Assembly (NCBI RefSeq): GCF_023635005.1
Contig: NZ_JAMLJM010000001.1
Span: 496,001 to 560,000, forward strand
DNA length: 64,000 nt
Origin: Flavobacterium luminosum
GTDB taxonomy: Bacteria; Bacteroidota; Bacteroidia; Flavobacteriales; Flavobacteriaceae
Direction: 5' to 3'
The position numbers and the translations under genes are program-made. Below are positions 1-9,181 of the stretch, in pieces; position 1 is the first letter of the stretch; each line of letters begins with the position of its first letter. The notes beneath the pieces were generated by a model. That model was not told where the DNA came from and did no database searches. It was given only the letters and a program-made list of their open reading frames with translations.

Positions 1-149
1 ATTGCCATACCACCACAGATACCAATAGTTCCTTCAGGAGCTAATTCGTAGGCTCGAACCAATTCCATAATATTCATATTCATATCTGTAGGGGCTTGTA
101 CTTCATGTATTACCCCTTCTCTATCCGTTATTTTTATAGTGATGTCCAT
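1..149 (-). CDS. 2Fe-2S ferredoxin, N-terminal part (gene runs off the left edge)
   Basis: Only the first 49 codons are inside the window. They read as a small acidic beta-grasp protein that ends at TIGICGGMA, which matches the start of the cluster-binding loop of adrenodoxin-type 2Fe-2S ferredoxins (first cysteine at residue 45; the further CxxC would lie off the edge). Such proteins carry electrons in the cytoplasm. The ATG at 149-147 is the only sensible start. A TATTTTTG element at 172-165 (minus strand) resembles the Bacteroidota -7 promoter and would give a leader of about 10 bases. I see no clear -33 TTG. The family call is fairly firm; the partner enzymes are unknown. Confidence 0.8.
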   Translation of the reverse strand, partial: MDITIKITDREGVIHEVQAPTDMNMNIMELVRAYELAPEGTIGICGGMA

Positions 150-193
150 TTTTATTTTTTTAAACAAAAATATCAATTATTCAATAAAAAGAG

Positions 194-201
194 TATATTT
201 G
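194..201 (+). promoter_or_regulatory. Probable -7 promoter element for tRNA-Ala(GGC)
   Basis: TATATTTG matches the Bacteroidota -7 consensus TAnnTTTG and lies 11 bases before the mature tRNA 5' end. No TTG is seen at the expected -33 position, so this is a partial match. Confidence 0.5.
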
Positions 202-212
202 ACAATCTTTTT

Positions 213-286
213 GGGGGATTAGCTCATTTGGCTAGAGCGCTACGCTGGCAGCGTAGAGGCGACCGGTTCGAATCCGGTATTCTCCA
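213..286 (+). tRNA. tRNA-Ala, anticodon GGC
   Basis: A 74-base cloverleaf. The acceptor strand GGGGGAT pairs with ATTCTCC using G-T wobbles. The anticodon stem CTACG/CGTAG closes the loop CTGGCAG, giving anticodon GGC, which reads GCC and GCU alanine codons. The T arm is ACCGG-TTCGAAT-CCGGT. The 3' CCA is not encoded: the discriminator A is followed by CT. It shares its acceptor and D-arm with the second alanine tRNA 112 bases downstream but differs in the anticodon stem and T stem. Confidence 0.95.
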
Positions 287-357
287 CTGAAAGCCATTTA
301 CAACATTTTGAGTGTTCCTAACATATTTTGACTGATTTGTTAATTAATGTTGTAGTA

Positions 358-388
358 TTGATTTTTTTTAAATAAAACAGTACATTTG
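358..388 (+). promoter_or_regulatory. Promoter of tRNA-Ala(UGC)
   Basis: TTG at 358-360, 20 bases, then TACATTTG at 381-388: a full match to the Bacteroidota promoter. The tRNA begins 10 bases after the -7 element, so the second tRNA has its own promoter and is not simply processed from the first transcript. Confidence 0.7.
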
Positions 389-398
389 GGTTCGTTCT

Positions 399-472
399 GG
401 GGGATTAGCTCAGCTGGCTAGAGCGCCTGCCTTGCACGCAGGAGGTCATCGGTTCGACTCCGATATTCTCCA
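399..472 (+). tRNA. tRNA-Ala, anticodon UGC
   Basis: A 74-base cloverleaf. Acceptor GGGGGAT/ATTCTCC, anticodon stem CCTGC/GCAGG around the loop CTTGCAC, so the anticodon is UGC and reads GCA, GCG and, with wobble modification, other alanine codons. T arm ATCGG-TTCGACT-CCGAT. CCA is not encoded. Together with the GGC tRNA upstream it covers the alanine codon box. Confidence 0.95.
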
Positions 473-500
473 CAAATTAACCAAAACCAAAAACCAAGTA

Positions 501-536
501 AAAAAACGCCTCATCTTTTTAGAGGCGTTTTTTTTA
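501..536 (+). terminator. Intrinsic terminator after the alanine tRNAs
   Basis: An ACGCCTC/GAGGCGT stem with a short loop is flanked by an A run and a run of eight T. It ends the tRNA transcript before the DUF3078 gene. Confidence 0.85.
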
Positions 537-556
537 ATACTCAAATCTTTGTTGCC

Positions 557-1507
557 ATGAATTTGAAAGTAACTTTTTCAGTCATAACTTTACTTTTTTT
601 AATTCAATTTTCATTTGCTCAAGAGAAAATTGTCACTAAACTTCCTGACTCTACTTCCAACTGGGAAAAGAAACACAAAATTGGTTTTGACATCAGCGAA
701 ACAGCTTTTATGAATTGGAATGCCGGAGGAAACAATTCTATATCTGGATTATTAAAAGGTGTTTTTACCCGTTCTTACAAATACGAACACCTAAAATGGA
801 ATAACGAATTGATTGTTCGCTATGGTGTGAACAAACAAGATGGTTTAGAGATTCGTAAAACAGATGATGTTTTACAATACAACTCCACTTTTGGTTACAG
901 AACGGATACTATCTCGAAATGGTTTTACTCAGCCAAACTGAATTTTAACACACAATTTACTGACGGATATGCCTACCCCAATACAGAAAAAGCAATTTCT
1001 CAATTTTTTGCTCCGGCCTATCTTTTCCTAGGGATTGGTACAGAATATATCGATAAAAAAAACAAATTCAATTTTTACCTTTCTCCTTTAACTCAAAAAA
1101 CCACTTTTGTTCTCAATCAAAGACTCGCCAATGAAGGAGCTTACGGTGTGACCAAAGCTATATATGATGAATTTGGAAATTTAACACGTAAAGGACATAA
1201 AACCAGAACGGAATTAGGTGTCTTAGTCTCAGGTCAACACAAAGATGAAGTCTTTAAAAACATGGTTTTGGAAAATCGATTGAGTTTATATTCCGATTAC
1301 CTCAACAAATTTGGCAATATTGATGTGAACTGGCAAATGCAACTGGATTTGGTCGTGAACAAATACGTAAAAGCCAATGTTGGGACTCATCTGATTTATG
1401 ATGACGACATCAAAGCCAAAGAAGAAATAAATGGTGAACAAGTAACTTTAGGACCAAAAGTTCAGCTAAAACAAATTCTTGGAGTAGGCTTAGAATACGT
1501 TTTCTGA
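557..1507 (+). CDS. DUF3078 family exported protein
   Basis: A 316-residue protein with a signal peptide at residues 1-21 (hydrophobic stretch, then FSFAQ). The rest is rich in alternating aromatic and polar residues (for example NWNAGGNNSISG and the closing LGVGLEYVF). This matches the DUF3078 family of Bacteroidota, thought to sit in the outer membrane or periplasm, with no assigned function. A C-terminal aromatic residue and regular amphipathic strands suggest a beta-barrel; that is inference. The start is the first ATG before the signal peptide. It lies just after the tRNA terminator, so it must have its own promoter; a weak AATCTTTG lies at 544-551. It is monocistronic. Confidence 0.8.
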   Translation: MNLKVTFSVITLLFLIQFSFAQEKIVTKLPDSTSNWEKKHKIGFDISETAFMNWNAGGNNSISGLLKGVFTRSYKYEHLKWNNELIVRYGVNKQDGLEIRKTDDVLQYNSTFGYRTDTISKWFYSAKLNFNTQFTDGYAYPNTEKAISQFFAPAYLFLGIGTEYIDKKNKFNFYLSPLTQKTTFVLNQRLANEGAYGVTKAIYDEFGNLTRKGHKTRTELGVLVSGQHKDEVFKNMVLENRLSLYSDYLNKFGNIDVNWQMQLDLVVNKYVKANVGTHLIYDDDIKAKEEINGEQVTLGPKVQLKQILGVGLEYVF

Positions 1508-1636
1508 TTGATCTATACTTTTACGCAAATCAAATTTAACTATTTGTCACACGTTATCACTTTTTAAACCAAAAATTCAAATTAATAATCTGATTTTCAG
1601 CAACTTTATACGTGTTATTCCTTAACCAATAGAGTT

Positions 1637-2269
1637 ATGAAAGACAACAGGTTTAAAAATAGAACGGAAGCAGGTTTATTACTCTCTAAACAATTATCAG
1701 AATATAAAAACACCAATGCTGTGGTATTAGCGATACCTAGAGGAGGTGTCCCTGTAGGACATATCATTGCCAAAGAATTACAACTTCCCTTGAGCATTGT
1801 ACTCTCAAAAAAAATTGGTCATCCCAACAATAAAGAATATGCAATTGGGTCCGTCTCTTTAGATACCGTAATCACTGAAAACCATACCGAGATCCCACCG
1901 GAATATATTGAAAATGAAATTATTAGTCTTCGAAAAAAATTAAGAGAAAAACAAAAACAATATATGGGGCACCAAAACCCTATTGATGTAACCAATAAGA
2001 ATGTAATTCTGGTCGACGACGGCATTGCTACCGGAAACACAGTCTTGGTGAGTATTCGTATGTTACGAAAAAGCAAACCTGCCCAGATTATTGTAGCCGT
2101 TCCGGTAGTTCCTTATAACAAGATTTCTCTTTTTGAAAAGGAATCCGATGTATTTGTTTATTTACTAGCTCCCGAAGATTTTAATGCTGTTGGAGAATTT
2201 TATGAAGAATTTAATCCAGTAGAAGATGATGAAGTCATCAGAATGTTAAACAATACTCCTTCAAACTAA
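1637..2269 (+). CDS. Type I phosphoribosyltransferase domain protein (COG1926-like)
   Basis: A 210-residue cytoplasmic protein with the type I phosphoribosyltransferase fold. The PRPP-binding signature VILVDDGIATGNTV is at about residues 123-136, and an N-terminal AIPRGGVPVG loop at about 33-41 is typical of the COG1926 group. The substrate of this group is not established, so a specific enzyme name would be a guess. The next gene, a small alpha/beta hydrolase, begins 5 bases after this stop, so the two are almost certainly cotranscribed. From memory, the same two domains occur fused in single proteins in other bacteria, which would support a shared function. The ATG start at 1637 fits the family. 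Confidence 0.8.
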   Translation: MKDNRFKNRTEAGLLLSKQLSEYKNTNAVVLAIPRGGVPVGHIIAKELQLPLSIVLSKKIGHPNNKEYAIGSVSLDTVITENHTEIPPEYIENEIISLRKKLREKQKQYMGHQNPIDVTNKNVILVDDGIATGNTVLVSIRMLRKSKPAQIIVAVPVVPYNKISLFEKESDVFVYLLAPEDFNAVGEFYEEFNPVEDDEVIRMLNNTPSN

Positions 2270-2273
2270 ACTT

Positions 2274-2909
2274 ATGAAACAGCACAAAATAAATATCCCT
2301 TTAACATCCGTTACCCTAAAAGGAGAATTAATGATACCCAAAAACGCCTACGGAATCGTAATTTTTTCACACGGAAGTGGTAGCAGTCGTTTGAGTCCAA
2401 GAAATCAATATGTTGCTGAATTAATTCAAATCCGAAACATTGGGACATTATTATTCGATTTGTTAACAGAAAAAGAAGATCTGGAACAAGAAAATCGGTT
2501 TGATATACCATTATTAACACAACGTTTGATTGAAACAACCCAATGGGTGCAGACTCAAGAATTCGGTCGTAATATTCCTATTGGCTATTTTGGAGCCAGT
2601 ACCGGAGCCGCTTCAGCCTTAGGTGCCGCCGCTTATTTTGGGCAAACCATCCGCGCTATTGTCTGTCGGGGTGGTCGTCCTGATCTGGCTATGAATGTAC
2701 TATCTACCGTTACGACACCTACCCTGTTCATTGTTGGAGGTTGGGATCATGAAGTAATCGAATTGAATGAAGTGGCTTATGATAAATTAAACGGAATCAA
2801 ACAAATTGAAATTGTTCCTGAAGCCAGTCATCTTTTTGAAGAACCCGGAAAAATGGAAGAAGTAGCCAATTTGGCCATTTCTTGGTACGAACGCTATCTG
2901 ATACAATAA
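2274..2909 (+). CDS. Small alpha/beta hydrolase, dienelactone-hydrolase-like
   Basis: 211 residues with no signal peptide. A complete catalytic triad can be read: Ser109 in the nucleophile elbow GASTG, Asp158 in GGWDHE and His186 in EASHLFEE. An oxyanion-type HGSGSS segment lies near residue 33. This fits the dienelactone hydrolase-like group of small esterases; the substrate is unknown. The start ATG lies 5 bases after the phosphoribosyltransferase stop and the pair is followed by a terminator, so this is a two-gene operon. Confidence 0.8.
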   Translation: MKQHKINIPLTSVTLKGELMIPKNAYGIVIFSHGSGSSRLSPRNQYVAELIQIRNIGTLLFDLLTEKEDLEQENRFDIPLLTQRLIETTQWVQTQEFGRNIPIGYFGASTGAASALGAAAYFGQTIRAIVCRGGRPDLAMNVLSTVTTPTLFIVGGWDHEVIELNEVAYDKLNGIKQIEIVPEASHLFEEPGKMEEVANLAISWYERYLIQ

Positions 2910-2946
2910 AAAAAACCGTTACATTTTACTGCAACGGTTTTTTTAA
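2909..2946 (+). terminator. Terminator between the hydrolase and the RND operon (convergent)
   Basis: AAAACCGTT and AACGGTTTT pair across a short loop, with A and T runs on both sides. It can serve both the hydrolase gene and the efflux operon on the other strand. Confidence 0.75.
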
Positions 2947-2963
2947 CTAATTAAAACTTATAA

Positions 2964-5900
2964 TTACAACTCGTGTTTAGGTGTAAAACCATCTTCACTT
3001 AATTCGTTATGATTGTAATCTGCAGTCATTAATTCTGCATAATTTACTTTTTCTCCTTTTCCAAAACGTCTTTTTAAGCTATCAAAAATTGCATACACCA
3101 CAGGTACAACTACTAACGTTAAGAATAACGAAGAAACTAATCCTCCGATAATTACCCAAGCTAAACCATTGTTCATCTCAGCAGCGGCACCTTTAGCCAA
3201 TGCAATAGGAATCATACCAATAACCATTGCAATAGTGGTCATCAAAATTGGTCGTAAACGAGCGTGATTCGCCTGAATTAAAGCGTTAAAAGTAGTTTCT
3301 CCTTCATCTTTTCTATGATTCGCAAAATCGACCAATAAAATTGCATTTTTACAAACCAATCCAATCAACATAATAATCCCTAAGATTGTAAAAATATTTA
3401 AAGAGTTATTGGTTAATGCTAAGGCAAAAAGTGCTCCAATGAAAGACAAAGGAATTGAAAACAACACTACAAAAGGCGTAATGAAATCATCATAAAGTGC
3501 CACCATTACCAAGTATACCAAAATAATAGCTGCTAACAAGGCTACACCCAAGGTACCAAAACCTTCTGTCTGGTTTTCCATATCACCACCCCAAACATAG
3601 TTAACTCCAGTAGGACGTTCCATTTTTGAAAATACTGCTTCCCACTCCGTTGCAATGGTACCCGAAGGTCGACCAACCGTTTGAGCTTCAATGGTTACTG
3701 CAGTACTCTTATCTCTTCGCTCCAACATACTCGGCCCTGAACTTTCTATTACATCGGCAAACTGAGATAATTTAATTTGTTGTCCTTTGTTATTTACAAA
3801 AATCAATTCATTAACATCTTTCACATTAGAACGATCGTATTCATTAAAACGAATGTTAATGTCGTATTCGTATTCGCCGGCTCTGAACTTTCCATCGGTG
3901 TTACCGTTAAAAGCGGTTTGCATTGTTAACCCAACCGTTTGCAAGTTTAATCCAAGAGCGGCCATCTTATCTCGATCCACTTGAACTTTAATTTCCGGAT
4001 TACCCGCTTCTGAGGTTAATTTTACTTCTGAAGAACCCGGTATTTTTTTCAGTTCTTGAGCTGCTTTTTGAGCAAAAATAGTTACATCTTCAAAATTAGG
4101 TCCCGTAACTGTTAAGGCAATTGGTGCTTTGTCGGCCCCCATTAATCCCATAGGAACCGTTTTCACTTTGGCACCTACCAAAACTTTTTCTAATTCGCGT
4201 TTAATTTTAGCAGCATAAATAAATGAATCGTCATCGCGTTTCGCTTTCTCTACCAAAGACACCAAAATTTCTGCTTTATAGGCTGTAGATTGCGTCGCTC
4301 CCATTCCTTCACTGGTCTGACCAACAGTAGTAATCATATCGACCACTTCTTTTTTACTTCTCAAAAACTGTTCTGCTTTTTGAGTCATGAAATTTGTCTG
4401 CTCTACCGATACATCTTTCGGCATTTCAATTTGAACCAAAAATTCCCCTTTATCAGTTTTGGCGAAGAATTCCCCTCCGATAAATCCACCTCCTAATAAA
4501 CCAAACACCGATCCGAAGAAAGCCACTACCATAATCAATAAAGTTGTTTTCTTATGGTGTAACGCCCATTTTAAGATGTCTGTTACTTTGTGTGTAAATT
4601 GCTCCAAATAATTTTCGAAACCAAAAATGATTTTACCGAAAAAAGACTCTTTATTCAAATGTTCTAATTTTCCGTAACGAGAAAACAACCAAGGCACAAT
4701 GGTAAACGAAGCCAGTAAAGACAACATTGTCGCAATAATTACCGTAACACAGAATTGGGTTATAATATTCGAAACCAAACCAGTACTCATCGCAATTGGC
4801 AAGAATACCACCACAATTACCAAAGTAATAGCCGTTACAGTAAAACCAATTTCTGCAGCACCATCATACGCCGCACGTACTTTATTTTTACCCATTTCCA
4901 TGTGGCGGTGAATGTTTTCCAACACTACGATGGCGTCATCCACTAAAATACCTACCACTAGAGAAAGTCCTAACAAACTCATCAAGTTTAGTGTATATCC
5001 CATTAATGAGATTCCGATAAACGTTGCAATTAACGATGCAGGGATAGAAACCATTACAATTACCGCATTTCTCAAGCTATGTAAGAAAAACAACATTACA
5101 AAAGCTACCAAAAATATGGCAATGAACAAATCGTGCATTACATTATCAGCGGCCGTTAAAGTAAACAAACTACTATCGTTGGCTACCTTCAGTTTCAGAT
5201 TCGATTTTGCATAATCTTTTTCTATTTTGGCAATGGCTGCATTTACTTTTTTACTTACTTCTACAGCATTAGCATCCGATTGCTTAATAATTTGAAGAAG
5301 AATTGAACTCTTTTGGTTAATTCTAGAGATTTTAGCAACATCTTTTTGAGCGTCTTGTACGTCGGCTATATCTCCCAAACGGATCTGAACTCCCTGATTA
5401 GAAGAAATTACTAAATTTCTTAATTCTTCAACCGATTTATATTTTCCAGAAAGACGAATTTGTGTACTATTTTCTCTAGTTTTAATGTTACCCGTAGGAA
5501 AATCTAAGTTAGAAGTCAAAATGGCTTGTTGTACTTGAGGCACAGACAATCCGAAACCTTGCAATTTGTTAGCATCCAAACTTACTTTGATTTCTCTTTC
5601 TTGTCCCCCAACGAGATTTACCTGAGCTACACCCTGAACACGGGAAATTACCGGTTGTATTTTTTTATCCAGTAAGTCATAGAACTCAATTTCATCCATA
5701 CTCGCTGTAGCACCAATGGTCATGATTGGTAAATCGCTCAAGGAGAATTTACTCAATGATGGTGGATCTACATCATCCGGAAGGTCTTTTAAAACCGCAT
5801 TAATTTTTCGCTGAGCATCATTAAGGGCATAATCGGCATCTGCATCAGCGGTCAGTGTAATCATAACCACCGAGAGACTTTCGTATGATTTAGATTCCAA

Positions 5901-6137
5901 CTTCTTAATATTCTCCATGGTAGAAACCGCATCTTCCAATTTTTTGGTTACCGTGTTTTCTACTTCACTTGGCGAAGCTCCCGGATATATCGTAGAAACA
6001 GTTACTACGTTGATTTCAAATTTTGGTACCAGCTCATAACTTAACTGTTTGTAGCTGTATAAACCTCCGAGCAAGAGTATTGTGAACAACACTATTACCA
6101 GGGAAGGTCTTTTTATGGATAAGTCTACTATTTTCAT
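2964..6137 (-). CDS. RND efflux pump, inner-membrane permease (AcrB/HAE1 type)
   Basis: At 1057 residues it has the usual length of an RND pump. The first transmembrane helix follows the start (RPSLVIVLFTILLLGG). The proton-relay signature GILVDDAIVVLENIHRH lies in the fourth helix, with the adjacent DD pair intact. Two large periplasmic loops and a second helix bundle (AIILVYLVMVALYDDF, VCKNAILLVDF) follow. It exports drugs or other amphiphiles using the proton gradient, with the adaptor and the TolC-like channel encoded upstream. The adaptor stop lies 14 bases from this start. Substrates cannot be read from the sequence. It is the last gene of a five-gene operon. Confidence 0.95.
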   Translation of the reverse strand: MKIVDLSIKRPSLVIVLFTILLLGGLYSYKQLSYELVPKFEINVVTVSTIYPGASPSEVENTVTKKLEDAVSTMENIKKLESKSYESLSVVMITLTADADADYALNDAQRKINAVLKDLPDDVDPPSLSKFSLSDLPIMTIGATASMDEIEFYDLLDKKIQPVISRVQGVAQVNLVGGQEREIKVSLDANKLQGFGLSVPQVQQAILTSNLDFPTGNIKTRENSTQIRLSGKYKSVEELRNLVISSNQGVQIRLGDIADVQDAQKDVAKISRINQKSSILLQIIKQSDANAVEVSKKVNAAIAKIEKDYAKSNLKLKVANDSSLFTLTAADNVMHDLFIAIFLVAFVMLFFLHSLRNAVIVMVSIPASLIATFIGISLMGYTLNLMSLLGLSLVVGILVDDAIVVLENIHRHMEMGKNKVRAAYDGAAEIGFTVTAITLVIVVVFLPIAMSTGLVSNIITQFCVTVIIATMLSLLASFTIVPWLFSRYGKLEHLNKESFFGKIIFGFENYLEQFTHKVTDILKWALHHKKTTLLIMVVAFFGSVFGLLGGGFIGGEFFAKTDKGEFLVQIEMPKDVSVEQTNFMTQKAEQFLRSKKEVVDMITTVGQTSEGMGATQSTAYKAEILVSLVEKAKRDDDSFIYAAKIKRELEKVLVGAKVKTVPMGLMGADKAPIALTVTGPNFEDVTIFAQKAAQELKKIPGSSEVKLTSEAGNPEIKVQVDRDKMAALGLNLQTVGLTMQTAFNGNTDGKFRAGEYEYDINIRFNEYDRSNVKDVNELIFVNNKGQQIKLSQFADVIESSGPSMLERRDKSTAVTIEAQTVGRPSGTIATEWEAVFSKMERPTGVNYVWGGDMENQTEGFGTLGVALLAAIILVYLVMVALYDDFITPFVVLFSIPLSFIGALFALALTNNSLNIFTILGIIMLIGLVCKNAILLVDFANHRKDEGETTFNALIQANHARLRPILMTTIAMVIGMIPIALAKGAAAEMNNGLAWVIIGGLVSSLFLTLVVVPVVYAIFDSLKRRFGKGEKVNYAELMTADYNHNELSEDGFTPKHEL

Positions 6138-6151
6138 GTGTTATTCCTTAA

Positions 6152-7216
6152 TTATTTTACAATGGTAACTTTAGTATTATCAGTTAAGTTAATCTGACCA
6201 CTGGTTACAACAACATCACCTTCTTTTAGACCATCCAAGATTTCAACTTTGTCACCGAAAACTCTTCCGGCCACAATTTTTTTCAATACTGCCACTCCGT
6301 TTTCAACTACAAAAACCTGATTACTGCTTACACTTCCCACAAAAGCATTTCTAGGAATATTTAACAATTGTGGTTGCTTAGTACTACTCCCAAACGTTGC
6401 TGTTCCGTACATTCCGGCTTTAATTTCATTGTTAGGATTATTGGTTACTGCTATTTCAATAGGAAAATTAAGCGAAGCATCCGCTTTAGCAGCAATAAAC
6501 ACTACTTTTCCTGAATATTCTTTATCTGGAAAAACACTTGCTTTTACTTTTACCGGAGAACCAATTTTTAATTGCGCTATTTGATTCTCGCTTACCGAAA
6601 CTTTTAATTTTAAAGCACTTAAGTTAACAATTTCAAACATTTGTGTTGGCGGCATTGCACTTAAAATCGTTCCTACCTCAATATATTTTTTATTGATGAT
6701 TCCGCTAAAAGGTGCTTTTACTTTAGTATCACTTAGATTAATGTTCGCTTGAGTTAATCTCGATTTTGCATTAACCATATTTATTCGAGCCTGATCTAAT
6801 TGTTGTTTGGTCACACCGCCTGTTTTATAAGCACTCTCGAAACGATTGTAATCGTTCAAAGCGTTTTGATAATTGGCATTAGCTGTTTGTGCTTCTACCC
6901 CAATAATATCTCCTCTAATGATCGCTAGCGTTTGTCCTTTGGCTACATAATCTCCTTCTTTAACCAAAACACTGATCACTTTTCCTGATCTTTCCGCAGC
7001 AAAATTTAACTCTTGGCTAGGAGCAAAATTACCATTTGCTACAAAATCTGCATCAATAGCGCTAGTTGCTGCCGTAGCCACACGTACCGATACACTAGCA
7101 TTTTGTTCCGCCACAATAGCCGTATCTTCAGCATTTTTCTTTTTATTATTTATTAAAGTAACTACGGTTCCTGCCACCAATGCTACCCCAATTATGATAT
7201 ATATTGTCTTTTTCAT
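6152..7216 (-). CDS. RND efflux periplasmic adaptor (membrane fusion protein)
   Basis: 354 residues. An N-terminal anchor helix (residues 4-22) has no lipobox cysteine, so the protein is probably held by this helix and not by lipid. A split lipoyl/barrel-sandwich domain (SGKVISVLVKEGDYVAKGQ; later VKAPFSGIINKKYIEVG) flanks a helical hairpin, followed by beta-barrel and membrane-proximal domains (IPRNAFVG, LKEGDVVVTSGQ). It bridges the pump and the outer-membrane channel. The spacing is 7 bases to the upstream TolC-like gene and 14 bases to the pump, indicating tight cotranscription. Confidence 0.92.
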   Translation of the reverse strand: MKKTIYIIIGVALVAGTVVTLINNKKKNAEDTAIVAEQNASVSVRVATAATSAIDADFVANGNFAPSQELNFAAERSGKVISVLVKEGDYVAKGQTLAIIRGDIIGVEAQTANANYQNALNDYNRFESAYKTGGVTKQQLDQARINMVNAKSRLTQANINLSDTKVKAPFSGIINKKYIEVGTILSAMPPTQMFEIVNLSALKLKVSVSENQIAQLKIGSPVKVKASVFPDKEYSGKVVFIAAKADASLNFPIEIAVTNNPNNEIKAGMYGTATFGSSTKQPQLLNIPRNAFVGSVSSNQVFVVENGVAVLKKIVAGRVFGDKVEILDGLKEGDVVVTSGQINLTDNTKVTIVK

Positions 7217-7223
7217 CTGTAAA

Positions 7224-8558
7224 TTATTTTAATAAATTTTTTAATTCGCCTTTTGATTTTATGATTTGTATCTCAGCCAATTTGTATTCTAATTGTGCTG
7301 AAGTATAATTATTTTGTGATTCTGTTAAAGAATTTTCGGCATCCAGCAACTCGGTTAATGAAGCCAAGCCATTGATATAGTTATTTTTAGTATTATCTAA
7401 AACCTGTTGAGCTAACTTCACATTTTGTTCTTGGGTATTGATATTGATAATGCTATTATTCATTTGGGTTTTCGCATTTTCGAAACCATAATTCAATGCC
7501 AATTCTGTATCTTTTATATCTTCCTGAATTTTCTGAAGATTGATATTTGCCTGACGTACTTTAGAACGGGTTGAAAAACCGTTAAACAAAGGCATTTTCA
7601 AATTTAATCCTACCGAAGAAAAATCAGTCCAATACACTCCGTCAGCTGGTTTTGCAAACCAAGGCATTTCTTTTCCTAAACCTTGGTATCCGTAATTTGC
7701 ACTCAATGACAACGTTGGATAATATTCCGCCAAATATGATTTTTTCTGGTAAGTTAACAACTGTTCTTGTTTTTTTAACAACGCTAATTCTGTTCTATTG
7801 CTTGTTTCTACTTTGTCTGTAAAAGCCTCTGCTGTTACAGAAATCGTATTTTCAGGTAATTTAATAGGTTGATCTATAGCCATTCCAATAAAAAACTTCA
7901 ATGTGTTTTCCTGTAACTGTACCGCATTAGTTAATTGTTGTTTGGCGGCTTCCAGATTACTCACTTTGACAGACATGCGGTCATAATCTATTTTTTTTGC
8001 CAAACCATTCTCATATTGTCCTTTGATAATGTCTCTGACTTTTTTAGTAGATTCTAAATTGTTTTCTGCTATTTTAAGCTTTTGTTGATAAACATATACC
8101 TGATAATAACTTGACGAAACTTTTTCAATAAGCTGTTCCTCGGTTAATTGCTGATTTATGGCGTAAAATTCGCGTGTTGTTTTAGCCGCTTGCAAACCTG
8201 TAAAAACAGATTGATTGAATAAATTCTGAGTCAATGAAGCCACTGCCGTACTATTCCATTTTTGACCAAAAGGAACTAAAATAATTGTTCCCGGCTGACC
8301 GAAAATTTCTCCAGGCAAAGCACTTTCCTGCAAAATAGGATTGTACGTTAATCCTCCTGTTAAATTGACTTGCGGTAATGCTTGTGCTCTAACCTCTGCA
8401 ATTTGGTGGTTACTGTTCTCTACCTGAAGCTTTGCTTTCTTGGCATCCGATTTATTTTCGAGCGCAAACTGCAAGGCTTCTTTTAATGTTAGTTCTTTCA
8501 CCTGCGCCTGAATAAGACCGGTTAAAAAAACAAAAGCTATTACGATTTTATTTCTCAT
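7224..8558 (-). CDS. TolC-family outer-membrane efflux channel
   Basis: 444 residues. A signal peptide at 1-18 (VIAFVFLTGLIQAQ) is followed by two repeats of the TolC/OEP pattern: long alpha-helical coiled coils (LTLKEALQFALENKSDAKKA; AEIQIIKSKGELKNLLK) separated by short beta strands. It forms the outer-membrane exit duct for the RND pump encoded downstream. The start is 4 bases after the TetR stop, so translation is probably coupled. Length and repeat pattern are normal for the family. Confidence 0.92.
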   Translation of the reverse strand: MRNKIVIAFVFLTGLIQAQVKELTLKEALQFALENKSDAKKAKLQVENSNHQIAEVRAQALPQVNLTGGLTYNPILQESALPGEIFGQPGTIILVPFGQKWNSTAVASLTQNLFNQSVFTGLQAAKTTREFYAINQQLTEEQLIEKVSSSYYQVYVYQQKLKIAENNLESTKKVRDIIKGQYENGLAKKIDYDRMSVKVSNLEAAKQQLTNAVQLQENTLKFFIGMAIDQPIKLPENTISVTAEAFTDKVETSNRTELALLKKQEQLLTYQKKSYLAEYYPTLSLSANYGYQGLGKEMPWFAKPADGVYWTDFSSVGLNLKMPLFNGFSTRSKVRQANINLQKIQEDIKDTELALNYGFENAKTQMNNSIININTQEQNVKLAQQVLDNTKNNYINGLASLTELLDAENSLTESQNNYTSAQLEYKLAEIQIIKSKGELKNLLK

Positions 8559-8562
8559 TGAC

Positions 8563-9159
8563 TTAATTATTGTTAGTGTTTAAATTTTTCTCTAATTCTT
8601 CTATTCCTTTAGCTGTAGCAATGGCTCTGGTATGGTATTCCAATGCTTTTAACTCTAAAATATTGGCTTCTTTTTCCATTAGTGTATTTTCATTGATGGA
8701 AAACATCAAAGTATAGAAAAACTGTACCACCGCTTCTACGTCAATCGCCGATCGATACAGGCCTTCTGCCATTCCTTTGATAACATTTTGAGTAAAAAGC
8801 TTTCTACATTCAATAAACTCATCCTCCGTTATTTTTGCATAAATCTCCGGATAATGTTTCTTTAACTGAAAAGCGGGAGATTGATCTACCGACTGAAACA
8901 TGTTTTTGAAAGTTTTACGTATTTCAAAATTTTCTCTAATGGCATTATAATTTTTAGCCACAATGTCGTTAATCGCATTCTGAATCTGATTTTTAATCGC
9001 TTCCGTTCCTTCTTCAATTAACGCTTCTTTATTGCTGAAGTACTTGTAAATGGTTTTTTTAGAAATACACATTTCGCATGCTATATCATCCATCGTTACG
9101 CTTTTAAAACCCAGTTTTAAAAACATATCATTTGCTTTTGATATAATCTTATCTTTCAT
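8563..9159 (-). CDS. TetR/AcrR-family transcriptional regulator of the efflux operon
   Basis: 198 residues from the ATG at 9159. An open frame extends upstream, but starting there would overlap the previous gene, and MKDKIISKANDMFLKLGF is the usual TetR N-terminus. The helix-turn-helix lies at about residues 21-43 (TMDDIACEMCISKKTIYKYF), followed by NKEALIEEG. The C-terminal part is an all-helical ligand-binding domain. As part of the operon it probably represses its own transcription; an inverted repeat over the operon promoter (9741-9768) is the likely operator. The ligand is unknown. Confidence 0.88.
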   Translation of the reverse strand: MKDKIISKANDMFLKLGFKSVTMDDIACEMCISKKTIYKYFSNKEALIEEGTEAIKNQIQNAINDIVAKNYNAIRENFEIRKTFKNMFQSVDQSPAFQLKKHYPEIYAKITEDEFIECRKLFTQNVIKGMAEGLYRSAIDVEAVVQFFYTLMFSINENTLMEKEANILELKALEYHTRAIATAKGIEELEKNLNTNNN

Positions 9160-9181
9160 ATTATTTCTTTTTCTATTGTTC

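Noticed and set aside
96..290. 64-codon frame on the plus strand
   Set aside because: It runs antisense through the ferredoxin gene and then through tRNA-Ala(GGC); no protein features.
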